Source: Datura wrightii
Taxonomy: Eukaryota; Streptophyta; Magnoliopsida; Solanales; Solanaceae
DNA length: 64,000 nt
Direction: 5' to 3'
Assembly (NCBI GenBank): GCA_035772735.1
Contig: JASDFA010000006.1
Coordinates: 66,294,001-66,358,000 of the forward strand
Made by a program: the position numbers and the translations under genes. Of the stretch, positions 22,613 to 33,930 are shown one piece after another. The notes under the pieces were generated by a model. The model ran no database searches and was not told the DNA's origin. It saw nothing but the letters and a program-made list of their open reading frames with translations. Positions within the stretch are counted from its first letter, which is position 1, and each line of letters opens with the position of its first letter.

Positions 22613-25412
22613 TTCTCCTACTTAGATAACATTAACTTGATCTTAAATTTTTAAAAGTTAATAAGATATTTTATTTTATAAACTGACTCTTGGGCTAAAT
22701 AAAAAATGGATAGAAACACAGAGAGCAGTAGAATGTTACTTCAAACATGATCTAGTCAAACAAGACTATCAATGTTAAAATACAGTAATACTTGTACCAA
22801 TCAACGATACAATACTATACAATCACAAACATTAAAGTCTTCCCAACATAGACCCAACATTATGGTAGTAAAGCAAATAATAATCATCATGCACTTCAAA
22901 TAAAATTTATTTAATAATTGCTCCTTAATGATTTTCCATAACAAAATGTACATGTCAAATTAACATATTGACCATTGAAAAGTCATCAATATAATTTTCT
23001 ATAACAATATATGAAAAATGGATCAACGTGTGCACCATAAGAAATTCATGATTTTTCAAGACTGACATATACAACAATTCATAATATGCAACAACTAATA
23101 AAATCTATAAGACATAACTAATATGTCATGTATGTCTCTATAAAGATCTACCAATGAAAATAATATGATCATATCAGCGTGAGATAGACCGCAGGTCTTA
23201 TTTTTTCGGCATCATGATTTGTTAATACAAATTCATTCATCACAAATGTATATGATGTATTGAATCAGACCATCATATATTAATCAAATATGTCAATTTA
23301 TCAAATAAGTTGAATAAATTATTTGATGAAATTAAATATATCAAGTAGGAGACTCCCACTAATCAAGTGTATAAATAAGACCCTAACATTACTGGTCATG
23401 ATCAATTTTTTAACACATGTTCAAATATTTGATCAAATAAATGAAACATAAAGTATTATGTTTCATTAAGTCTTTGTCAATTCTCAAATATCTAATGAAT
23501 TGTGTCATGTTCATCTAGATAAATTAGACACATAAATGCATTCAATTAAGTTTTACCATATAATCAATCTGAATAGATGCAAATATTAGTCATATACTAT
23601 TAAACTGAAACTTTATCAATGATTGTTGTAAAACCCCATAATACTTGTACATGGATGACTGAGTTGATATCGATAAATTATCTTGAAATTGAAAGATTTA
23701 AAAAGTATTCGATCTTAATATACTAAGTTTACAAGTGAAGTAAATCTTAATGTGGGAGTATCTTCAATTAGGTACAATATTAAGTGAGCAAGTTTTTGAT
23801 ATGATTTAGGATGAGCATATCTCTCAAGATATGAAGAGTAACAGGTTGTACTACCTATCAATTTAACGGCATTCGAGTTAGTTTCCAGAAAAATAAACCT
23901 CTTGTCAATCCAAATTTTATATTATGAGTTATGTGAGTTTGAAGATGACATTGTCTACAGAATTCTCATTTGTGGTCAAGTCACCTGTATATGATTAAAT
24001 TGCGTCAACAACATTAATGGGCTTCGAAAAATGATATTATATTTGAATATAAAAGTCTAATGTATTCAATTGTATAAAAGTTAAGGTAATGTTTAAAATA
24101 ATAAGATTTGGAAATCAAAATGAATACTAGAAAAAGACCTACTAGCTTAAATGTCCTACTTGTTTTGACTTCCTACTTGATTGAGTTGCTTGCTTGAATA
24201 CCCAACTTGCTTGAGCTACTTTTATATGTATACCATTTTAAATTTAAAGGGATAAAGGATGGAAAGGGTAGGACAATTGGATGTGTCGCTGCTTAAATAA
24301 TGTTAGGCCAAAGATTTAATGTGTGCTTAGTAGGCGGATCCCATACTTAAAAGTTATGGACCTAATAAATTATAAATGGAATTACGGGCTGGGTCTATAG
24401 GTCAAGCACAAAACACGTCTACCCTAGATGATTGTTATACAAATTATATATAATATTCACACAACACAAGCAAATTACAAGATGGTTCTCTCTCTCTCCT
24501 TTGTTGGTCATGTCCGCCTTCTTTCTCCTTAAGGTTCATGAGTTTTTTTTTCAAATGATCCAAGACTTTAAGGTAAGTGTTTGGTATATTTTTTTACTTT
24601 TTTTTGGATATAAGGAGGGTAAATAATAAGCTTATCCACTTTGAAAAGAGTGGGGCATCCCCCAGAGCAAAAGCTCTCTAGGCAGCCACCTCTGTTGTGT
24701 CGTGATTTTCAAATGGTTTCTTCTTGTTTCAAGGTTTTGTCTTGGAGGGAAGTGTTTGGTTTTGAAGAATACAATATAAGGGAATAATATTTTTAGAAAT
24801 TTTCAGTTATATTTTCTTTCCTACTAACCCCTTTCTTGTCTATTAAAAGAAACAAGTGACTGTAGATGTAATTATCGTATGAACTCATGGGACGGTGATT
24901 GAAAGCCGTGAGTTCGAGTTTTCTTATTGTGTTGAAATTTTTTGGGGATGTATTATATACAATGTTTTCTGGAAAGGTTGGAATTCTCATGGTTGGTGTT
25001 GATTGTGTTTGTTTTGGGCTTGGAAATGGAGGGTAGGGCGATACACAGAGTTTTAATTGTCGTGTGCGCATGCCAGTCCTTTGGTTGTGGCACACTATTT
25101 TTCCGGCACTATATTTATTATATTAGATGCTATAAATGTATTATTTATGTATTTTTGCAGTAATAATTGAAAGAAAGTAGAATGAAGCATATGTATAAAA
25201 AGGCTCCAATGAGCAAGTCGCTCGTTTAAAACCCGACATATTACCAATATACCTCGAATGTGTTAATAGGATGTTTGTAATTAATTGTACCACTTGATTG
25301 TTTTGTAGATTTCATACTGTAAGGAAGGAGGTAGTCCATTTTACATTTTCGTAACCAGAATCGAGATATGTAAATCTAAAAGCCTCTATCATCAGTAAGC
25401 CACCATCCATAG
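22613..25412. other. Unassigned AT-rich sequence
   Basis: This stretch is very AT-rich, with many 'atcaaata/tttgat' phrases at 23200-23560 and no coding signal. It may be the decayed inside of the LTR-like segment to its left. The short frames at 24432-25163 lack any recognisable motif. A 'gtgagttcgag' near 24909 resembles a tRNA-type B box but has no A box partner that I can see. Confidence 0.4.
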
Positions 25413-27140
25413 TGTAACACCCCAAAAGTCTCTAAAATCATATGCTAGACATAAAATAAAAAAACAGCAAAATATTTGATTTTTTTCCTCAGTACAACTC
25501 ATACCACGAGTCATAGGAGTACTCATGGTAAGCAATCTAGTGAAAACCTCAAAGTTTCTAGTTACCACGACTGAAACTATGAGTCATGGAACTAGGGCAC
25601 AAGTTGTGGTTAGTACCATATTGAGAAGCCTAGAAAGATTCTGCAACTTTGTATTTTCTCCCAGGAACCACGAGTCTAGACCATGACTCATAGGGGAAAT
25701 AGTACGCTCTCAGGATTTCAAGAAAACTAGGGTTCCTCTTCTCCAAACTCTTGGATTGTCAAGCTAATAGGTCAGAATTTGTCAATCTAGGTATGCAAAA
25801 TCATTAGTAAGGGTTTTCTTTCACTCTTATGCTTAAAACTCAACCTTTAAACTATTTTTAGTATGATTATTTGATTCATGATTTATAGGGCCAAAATCTC
25901 TGTATGAAAAAATATAAATTTTTGTATGTTATGTTTTCCTCATGATTTCCACATGTTTTGTACAGTTATGTATAGGTTAAATTTTTTGAAAAATCTCTAT
26001 TTATCTTCATACTTAGAAATTAGCATGATTTCCTCAATTTAAGCATATTTTTAGAATGATCCATAACATTAGGATCTTATGACTTCGGAATCATCACAAC
26101 TTGCATGACTAGTTTAGTATTTTAGATATTTATGTAAACATCATGATTTTAACTAGTCTATGAAAATATTTTTAGACCTCAGTTATAATTATGAACATGT
26201 ATATAGTTTTGGGAGTAGTATTTAACACCGAGCGGATGTGGGTTCAGATAACCCAAGTCCCAAACTACGTGCCACCGTAAGATAAACGGTCCTCTCCAGT
26301 TGAGAGTGTCTCCCTTGACCGAATGGGCTCATGAGTGAATTCGCACTATTCATGGTTCATATCCTTAGCAAGGAATGAACACCCTCCCAATCAAGGTTAT
26401 AATTTTGGCTCCATGGTCCTCACATGGCGTATTTCAGTTTTTTGAGAATTTTCCGCATATATATATATATATCATAGTATTTGTACATGACCCATACTTT
26501 CAGTATATGAACTTACTTTATGAATTACAGATATGTTCAGCTCTATATATATGTTTTACTTTTGGCTCATTGTGCATCAACTTATGTTATTCTCAAAAGT
26601 TATACTTATGTAGCATGATTTTAGTTTCTATCATAGTTTCCCTATTTCACTAATGTTTTACTTATCTTACATACTTAGTACATTCGAAGTACTGACCGCA
26701 TACTTGTTGTGCTATATCATCTCGTGATATTGGTTTAGGTACTCAAACTCAGCCCCACAGTTAGACATGCTTTAGTACCACTCCAGCTTTATGAATGGTG
26801 AGTCCTCATCATATGAGGACTAGAGTTTAGTTACCTTTTCTTTTCAATTGTTTAGGTTTCAATATTTAGAGATAGTTGGGAATCTTTCCCTTCAGTTCGT
26901 CAGTTCTAGATGCTTTCAAACATTGATAAATAAATATTCAGCTTGGTCAATTCTTATAAATGTTTTCAAACTTAAACATTTGCTTGTAATTCAGACTTAT
27001 TCAGTTATGTGATTATGAATCATTCTAGCTTCCGCTCTATTTATTTATTATATATTTATTGTCATGCTAGTACCATGGGTTAGCTTAGGGTTACTTGTGG
27101 TTTTAAGTGTCACTCCAGGGTATAGACTTGGGTCATGATA
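25413..27140 (+). mobile_element. Element F, 5' LTR
   Basis: A 1.73-kb plus-strand LTR, TGTAACACCCC…GGGTCATGATA. It shows the order found in B, C and D LTRs: repeated 'ccacgagtca/catgactcat' motifs near the 5' end, an 'accgagcgg…acgtgcca' block (26229-26275), the hairpin triad, and 'catgggttagcttagggttacttgtgg' before the end. A primer-site relic follows at 27145. It is shorter and more diverged than the others. Its internal region is interrupted by element A after about 500 bp. Confidence 0.75.
26677..26821 (+). repeat. Conserved LTR hairpin triad (F)
   Basis: Three inverted repeats in a row: AGTACATTCGAAGTACT (26677-26693), ATATCATCTCGTGATAT (26714-26730) and GTCCTCATCATATGAGGAC (26802-26820). 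The same three occur in order in the other chromovirus LTRs of the window. Confidence 0.75.
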
Positions 27141-27144
27141 AACT

Positions 27145-27156
27145 TGATATCAAAGC
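27145..27156 (+). promoter_or_regulatory. Element F primer-binding site, degenerate
   Basis: TGATATCAAAGC differs from TGGTATCAGAGC at two positions and follows the LTR end by four bases, as in B and D. Confidence 0.7.
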
Positions 27157-27650
27157 ATGATAAAAGGCTAAAAGTATGTATTTTCAGCCTCTATTTTCCT
27201 TGCATTTAGTACTTTTGCCATCTCTTTGAGTATTATTTCTATAGATTATGCTTGTATTCCTATGTTATGATTTTGTAGGTTCTTAATAGGTAAATGTGGT
27301 AGAAATCAATTCAGAAAGAGCTATAAGAAAAGGTTCAGAGCTTTGGAGCAACTTTGGATATGTTTTCAGACAAAACCTAGTTGGTGCACTGCACCAGAGC
27401 CAAAACTTTGGCCAAGAAAACTCTACAGGTTTGGTGAATTGGCTGGCATAGCACGATTGCAGGTATGGAGAATTGGATGGTGTAGCACAGTTGCAGGTCT
27501 GGCAAGATAACTGGAACAATGCATCATAGACTGAACTTCAAAAAAATTAAAAGTCATCAGATTGGCGAAATAGTTGGCACAGTGAGCTTGGGCCATTCCG
27601 AAACTTGATTTTTGGAACTTTTATTCATAAATTAAGTAGGGATAAGGTGG
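27157..27650 (+). other. Element F internal remnant
   Basis: This leader-like sequence follows F's primer site and is cut off by the element-A LTR at 27651. It contains an imperfect duplication, 'gcatagcacgattgcaggtatgg' / 'gtgtagcacagttgcaggtctgg' (27448-27501). No gag motif is visible. Confidence 0.5.
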
Positions 27651-27960
27651 TGTGACGACCCGTGCATGGATCCCAGATTGAGACACGAGACCTAGAACCA
27701 CGAAGGGCTCGAAGATAATCCATGGCACATACATAGCATGAAAGAGCATATTTAAAGAGAAAATGAATCATAACATGAGATAAGCGGAAGTCTAGAATAC
27801 ATCATATAGCATAACCGAAGACAACAAGTCTACAACGCTGAATCATCTAACATACTGTCTGAAAAGCCTCTAATCATAAGATGAGTTGATGGGACAACAC
27901 CCCTAACTAGATCGCTAAGTTTGAACTAAAACAAAAACATAACATCAATAACTGCTAAAC

Positions 27961-28109
27961 GTCCTCGAAAGATGATGACTCACCCAATCGAGAGCTGAAC
28001 TGGACTATTGCTGGAGCGAGACTAATGACGAGGATGAGACTGGACATCCGAACCTATATCATGATACGATATAACATAGGAATATGCGGTCAGTACTTTG
28101 AATATACTG
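27961..28109 (-). repeat. Conserved LTR hairpin triad (A, minus strand)
   Basis: This mirrors the other LTRs: GTCCTCGAAAGATGATGACTC (27961 onwards), 'tatcatgata' (near 28057) and CAGTACTTTGAATATACTG (28091-28109). Confidence 0.65.
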
Positions 28110-28340
28110 AATATGTAGAGTAAGTAAAAACATACTAGTAAAACAGTATAGGAGAGATCATAAGAATAAACTCATATAAAACACGAAATTCAAATCATAA
28201 ATGAACATGAAGGCTCAAGGTTTGCAAAACTGTAATGTAAGACTGATCATGACTGAATTCATAAGTAAACACCTTGTAAAGCATATTTTTGAGCCCAATC
28301 TTCATAATTCATATAACCATAAGTCGTAATCATGAAAACA

Positions 28341-28348
28341 TACACACA

Positions 28349-28420
<72 letters not shown>
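28341..28420. repeat. (CA)n(TA)n microsatellite
   Basis: About 60 bp of CA repeat with one TA interruption passes into about 22 bp of TA repeat. The frame over it encodes only low-complexity Cys-Val. Confidence 0.95.
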
Positions 28421-29794
28421 AACTAAGAATCAATAAGAGATTCTTACAACCGACATACCTTATGTGAGCATACATGGAGCCCAACCCATAAAACCCTAGT
28501 CGGGAGGGTGTCCATACTTTGCCAAGGGTAGGACCATGAAAAGGCATGATATTACTCATGGGTGGCCCCTCGGAGCATGGTAGACACCCTCGTGGTGGAC
28601 CCCATCATGGTTACGTTGGCACTTAATTCTGAGGCCTAGGTGCAATGGAACACCGGCCTACTAGGTGCTAAATACTACTCCCAAAATATATATAATGTTC
28701 ATATCATAAACATGAAACATGGGTTTTCATGGCTAGTTTAAATCATGAGATTCATAACATGTTAATATATGTGAACTAACCATAAAAATAGTGTTGAAGA
28801 TAGGGCATGATACATAGACTTAAATTTCCTAAAAATCATGCATAATAGGGAAAAATCATCATATCTTTTGAATCATAGATTCATGAGGAATTATAGTAGA
28901 AAACATGCATCAAAATAATAATTTATAGCTTGAATCTTAAAAGACTTGAAATTATAAGAGAATTATAGCAGTTAACGCAATTTGGGTCAAACCTTAGAAG
29001 TTCATAAAATCATATTAGAATTTATAGATTCATGAGGGATTTGATAAGGTACATGTAATCATAAATATAGAAACATAAATTGAATTACAAGGAGACTGAT
29101 TTCATGGAAGAACATGAGAGAATTCATCACTAACAAGTTTAGCCTAGATTTTAAAAAATTAGCCATGAGAGGTGGGGATCATGAATTCTTCTTGGGAAGG
29201 ACATGAGGGTCGAAGAAACTCCTCGTTCCCTACATACCTGGATAGATGATTCCTTGATTTTCCTTGAAAGCCCAAGAAAGATGTGAAGAATTTGATGACG
29301 AACCCTAGTCTTGGCTTGAGAGGTATCTTCCAACTGGAGTGTTAAGAGTAGAATGAGGGTTTAGGATGAATAAAACCCCTAAACGCACCTTTTAGGAGGA
29401 TTAAAATGACTTAGTTTAGGAGTTAGGAACTTATGAATTACAAAAACACCCTTTAAAACCTGACTAGAAAAATCTCCCTGACAGTCCCAACGATTGACCT
29501 GATGATCTGTTAGGACACTTGATGGGTCGTCACTTGATTTATCGCCACTTGCCAAGTTTTCCAATCTTTTGATCTTTTCTTGATGCCTCCACTTAACGAT
29601 TTGTCATGACACTTAACGAGTCACTTAATTAGTTATCAAGACTCTCTAAAACTCAGCTTTTTCAACAACCTTTCTCACTTAATGATTCATATAATGACCC
29701 GTCGGGTCACTTGACAAGTCACACAATGACTCAATCTATGAACTGGTGCAGCTTTTCCTGTTTTCTCCATTTCAGTAATGTTTGGAGTGTTACA

Positions 29795-29810
29795 TTATCT
29801 CCCCTTTGGG
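29795..29810 (-). promoter_or_regulatory. Element A polypurine tract
   Basis: The minus strand reads CCCAAAGGGGAGATAA directly before the LTR, matching the 'aagggggagatat' of B, C and D. Confidence 0.75.
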
Positions 29811-30009
29811 AACATTTGTCCTTGAATGTAGATTAAGCATACTGGAAAGCTAGGAAAAGAATTGCAATCCTAAAACTGAACAACCATAGAGAAAAATTGA
29901 TGGAGTGACTGACTTCGGACTGAGATACATGACTTAACTGAATTCATGAAACATACATGTATGTTATGACATGAAAGAAGCTTAGAGACATGAACTTGAC
30001 ATGAAACTA

Positions 30010-30246
30010 AATAGAGTACTAATGAGGAAACCAGTGCCTCATGCTGGAACTGAGCTAGAAGGGACAGATGCGGGTATCTAGCCATCATCTCTGCTTCGGC
30101 TACCAATGTAGCTCCCTTAACAAGATGATTCCTCCATAAAACCTTCACGGAAGCTACCTCCTTGTTCCTCAACTTCCACAATTGATGATCAAGGATCTCA
30201 ATGGTAACCTTCTCATAGGTAAGTCTATCCTTCAAACCAATGCTCT
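30010..30246 (-). pseudogene. Element A pol C-terminus: chromodomain
   Basis: Minus-strand coding for the end of integrase and the chromodomain: YEKVTIEILDH, LRNKEVASVKVLWRN, then ATLVAEAEMMARYPHL. The domain keeps most of the conserved positions seen in D (51437-51607), but the tryptophan of the usual TWEAE box has become leucine and the normal stop is lost. The frame begins at the B insertion point. The preceding part of the same protein ends at 60585, on the other side of B, and the two abut at the corresponding residue of the D homologue. Confidence 0.85.
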
Positions 30247-32555
30247 TGTTATACCCTGAAAACCCTAAGATTAGACCTGGCAGTTGAAACGGAGAAAACA
30301 GGATTTTCTGCACTAGGTCATAGGATGAGTCGTCCAGTGACCCATCAGGAAGTCGTTAAGTGACTCATGGGGAGAGGCTTGAACTTTGGTTGAAATTTAG
30401 GAATCTAAGTGACCGCAGGTGTGACAATGAGTCATGGTCAACACCACGGGTCATCATCGGAGCCGTGGTCAAGAGGAGGAAGAAAGTTGGAAAATTCAGA
30501 CAGTGCACCTAATAGGTCATCACCGCAATTCTTCGGGTACACCACAGGTCGTGGTTACACCCGTGGTGACCCTCATTTGGTTTTCGACCATGAGGATGAC
30601 GGAGGTGATCACGAGTCGTGGTCACTAGTAATGGGTCATTAAGTGCCTTGTGGTGGAAACTTGATGAAACTTCTAGTGAAGCCAACAACTGCAGACCACG
30701 AGTCGTGGCCATGGACGATGACTCATCCATTTCCTTTTTGGGACTGGTAGTCTGATTTCCTCTACGAATTTAGTAAGGGATTTTTCGTAATTTCTATGGC
30801 CCGAAGGCCTAAACTATATTAGTTTAAGCTGTGTATAGTGAGTTTTAATGAGGGTAAGTCCATTCTAAGCTAGCCTAATTCATGCATGCAAGTTTAGAAA
30901 TCTAGAGAGGTGATCAAGCTCAATCTCTCAAGGTTCTTCCTCAATTATTCCTTGGGTAATCAGAGATGTTTTAAAATCATATTCTCTCAGGTTTTAAAGG
31001 TTATGAATGGGTGAAATTATTCACACCCATGCCCAATCCCTCTCTAATTCATGAAAATCTACATCTTGATTCTATGGGGCTTTGCCCAATCCATGAATTC
31101 CCTATGTTTCTACCATGGGTATGATCTAAGCATGTTTCTACTGTTGAATTATGATTCATTGGCAAGTTTTACAATGTTTTCAAGTATAAATCATGTTTTC
31201 AAGTTTTATAAATTATGATGCCCATCCATGAAAGTTCATGAAAGTTGAATTCTATGATGTATGTTCAAGTATGATGAGATATTTATGAGAAAAATATGTT
31301 TTCAAGTTACCCATGTCTATGATCATGTTTTCAAGAGAATCAAGTATTTTCAAGCATGCTTAAGTATTGGGCAAGCCCATATGTTCAAGTATGATTTATG
31401 ATTTCATGTCAATTAGCTTACCACATGATTTTGGAGTAAAGACTCCGAGTTATATTCAGTTTATGGTATGGTTTGAGTCAAGGATCCTCATGTATGATTT
31501 CAGATTCTATATGTATATGATTATTCAGCTTCGTCATTAGATGATGGTCAGCTTCGTTGAAAAATGATGGAGAGCATATGCATGTTTTTGGGAGTAGTGT
31601 CTAGCACCGAGTAGGCTAAGGGTCATTCAACCCTATGCCTCAAAACTACGAGCCAACGTAGGTATGATCAGATTATTCTCGACCTCCTTTGTGAGCTTTC
31701 CGCTGCCCCAATGGGCTTTCAGCTTGATATCGGTGTCATGGCAGCGTCATTAGCCCTGGCAAGGCTTTGGACGGCTCTTCCCACTTGAATGTAATAGTCA
31801 GGATCGCGTAAGCGTTGTCGTGGCAATGTCAGTTATAAGACGAGTCTCCCATTGTTCCTCGTGACTTCATTTATGCATGTACATCAGTCATGATATTATG
31901 CTTTTAGAAGATTTGACCCAATGTTCAGTTTTACTTATGATGATCATATTTTAGCTATGGGTCATTAGATGCTGTTAAGATGTTCAGTTATTTTTAGATC
32001 ATGATTTCAGAAAATAGCATGCAAGCCTTACTCTCAGACTCTTATCTTGATTATGTTTTATATTAATGCATTTTCAATGATTTTACTTACTTAAGTGGTT
32101 TTACTTACCTTGCACACTCAGTACATTCCATGTACTGACCACATACTCTATGTTGTATTATTTTATGATACAGACTTCGATATCCAGACTCATCCCCATC
32201 ACTAGCAAGTTTTCCGGAGTTAGCATCCAGTCTCAGTTGGTGAGTCCTCATCTACCGAGGACCATTCCTTATCAGTTATCTTTACATTTTTAGTTTTAGA
32301 CTTAGAGAGTTAGTTGGGGTCTTGTCCCATCAACTCATCAAAAGTATAGGCTTTTCAAACATAGATTGTATTCAGCTTCAGATCGTGTTGTATGTTCTAA
32401 TGTTATGCTATGTTCAGACTTTTGCTATGTTATTATGATTGATCTTCCATTTTTTATTGATTGATTTAGATGTATGTTCATACCATGGGTCGAATTGAAG
32501 TCTCTCAGGGCTCCTTGTCTCGTGTCTCAATCCGGGCCATGTTCGGATTGTGATA
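30247..32555 (+). mobile_element. Element B, 5' LTR
   Basis: A 2.3-kb LTR, TGTTATACCC…GATTGTGATA, followed by a primer site. The left flank GCTCT (30242-30246) pairs with ACTCT after 60584. The U3-like part (30409-30730) has repeated GAGTCRTGGTCA-type palindromic motifs. The 'accgagtagg' block (31607) and the hairpin triad (32119-32262) follow in the order seen in F, C and D. Its partner LTR is split by C. Confidence 0.85.
32119..32262 (+). repeat. Conserved LTR hairpin triad (B 5' LTR)
   Basis: CAGTACATTCCATGTACTG (32119-32137), TGTATTATTTTATGATACA (32154-32172) and GTCCTCATCTACCGAGGAC (32244-32262). Confidence 0.75.
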
Positions 32556-32559
32556 AACT

Positions 32560-32571
32560 TGGTATCAGAGA
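32560..32571 (+). promoter_or_regulatory. Element B primer-binding site
   Basis: TGGTATCAGAGA, one base off the initiator-tRNA-Met site, lies five bases after the LTR end. Confidence 0.85.
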
Positions 32572-32628
32572 ATTAGGTTATGAAGTGTCCTAGGGTGTCT
32601 GAAAGCCGCGTTAAGTAGAGTTTTTTTC

Positions 32629-32654
32629 ATGGGTGTGAAGCGCGCCACACTTAA
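32629..32654 (+). promoter_or_regulatory. Leader hairpin (B), candidate packaging or dimerisation signal
   Basis: Stem GGTGTG/CACACT with an eight-base loop AAGCGCGC, about 60 bases after the primer site. The loop contains the self-complementary GCGCGC. Equivalent hairpins with compensating base changes occur in C (40583-40608) and D (46827-46852). A packaging or dimerisation role is inference from position and shape. Confidence 0.55.
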
Positions 32655-32765
32655 GACAAAGAGGCTATGAGATGTTCAGGAAATGTTCCCTTCTTTCATG
32701 ATCTACGTCGTGCAGTGAAATATCTCTCTGTCCTTCTAACTCATGCTATACACGTTTTTAGAATC

Positions 32766-33930
32766 ATGTTTCCCCATAGAGTTAACGGCAGAAGAAATGG
32801 ATATAGAAATAGCCATGAGTATAGCAATGGGGACGGGCACCAACAGGCCCCACCAGCCCATGAGAACCATGCAGCAGAGCCGATTGCCCACTCTGAATTC
32901 AGGGCAGCCATCCAGATGGTTGTACAGGCCTTGACTACCCAGGTCAATAAGCAGGAGGTAGCGCATGTGCCTTAGAACGGGAATGCGGCGGCAGCACGAG
33001 TTAGAGATTTCCTAAGGATGAATCCTCCAGAGTTGCTTGGGTAAAAGGTGGATGAGAATCTACATGAGTTTATCGATGAGATTCTAAAGATCACCCAAGT
33101 CATAGGGTGACTGGAGAGGAGTACACCAATTTAGCCTCATATCAGTCGAAGGGGGTTGTGCACATTTGGTTTAAATAGTGGAAGAATAGTAGGGCAGTGG
33201 GAGCAGCCCTATTGATTGGGATGAGTTTCATGCCTCATTTCTGGAGTAGTTCTTCCCTCGTGAGATGAGGGAGATTAAAGCAGTTGAATTTGTGAATCTA
33301 AGACAAGGGAAGATGACAATGCAGGAGTATGCCTTAGAGTTCACTCATCTGTCCAATTATGTACCCGAGTTAGTGGTTGATTAGAGAGCTCGTGTGAGTA
33401 GGTTTATTCATAGAGTGGCGAATTACCTAGATAAGGATTGCAGGACCGCTATCCTCCATCAGGATATGGATTTTCCTCGAATAGTCTTGTATTCCCAACA
33501 AATGTAGGCGGTGCATGTGTGAGAGAGAGGGTCCAAGAGGGCCAGGACAGAAAATTATGGGTTCTCTTAGTAGAGACTAAGTGGTAGGAACCATCGGCAG
33601 TCCCACCAGAGATCGTCAGCCTCGGCATTGTCGGTTATGAGTGTGCCATCTATATATAGGCACAACCAGAGAGGACGAGCATTAGACTCTAGAGGCTAGA
33701 GCAGCATGCCCGTAGATTCCAGTATCCCAGTTTGTGACAGGTATGGTCGAAGACATATGGGTCAGTGTTTGGTGGGTACAGGTGCTTGCTTCGGGTGTGT
33801 GAAGCCCAGACATATGCTTAGAAATTTCCCAACAGCTAGACAGGGCCATGATAGGGGTCGAGGTCTAGCTTCCAGTTCAGCACGCCCAACTCAGCAGGGC
33901 ACATCTACTAGCACATGTGGCAAATAGTGC
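32766..33930 (+). pseudogene. Element B gag (decayed)
   Basis: Gag forms the particle and binds RNA. The start at 32766 (MFPHRVNGRRNG) aligns with the D start at 46963 and the C start at 40731. The frame runs to a stop near 32973. Later pieces in other frames show the retroelement gag core (FVNLRQGKMTMQEYALEF, about 33289-33345). A zinc knuckle at about 33787-33828 reads CFGCVKPRHMLRNF, where the final cysteine is phenylalanine, so the CCHC site is broken. Multiple stops (for example TAG near 33174 and 33383) make it non-functional. Confidence 0.8.

Larger units (their letters stand above)
27651..29794 (-). mobile_element. Element A, 3' LTR
   Basis: A 2144-bp LTR on the minus strand (plus-strand edges TGTGACGACCC…GAGTGTTACA). 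Its right edge is followed by a polypurine tract and minus-strand pol, so it is the 3' LTR. Its counterpart lies beyond the window. It carries a long CA/TA microsatellite (28341-28420) and the minus-strand version of the hairpin triad (27961-28109). The same LTR family is split at 1-391/17760-18282. Confidence 0.85.

Noticed and set aside
24880..24930. tRNA-derived SINE head
   Set aside because: Only a B-box-like 'gagttcgag' is present, without an A box at proper distance, a tail or a target duplication.
28302..28559. Small cysteine/valine-rich protein
   Set aside because: It is a translation of a CA/TA microsatellite.
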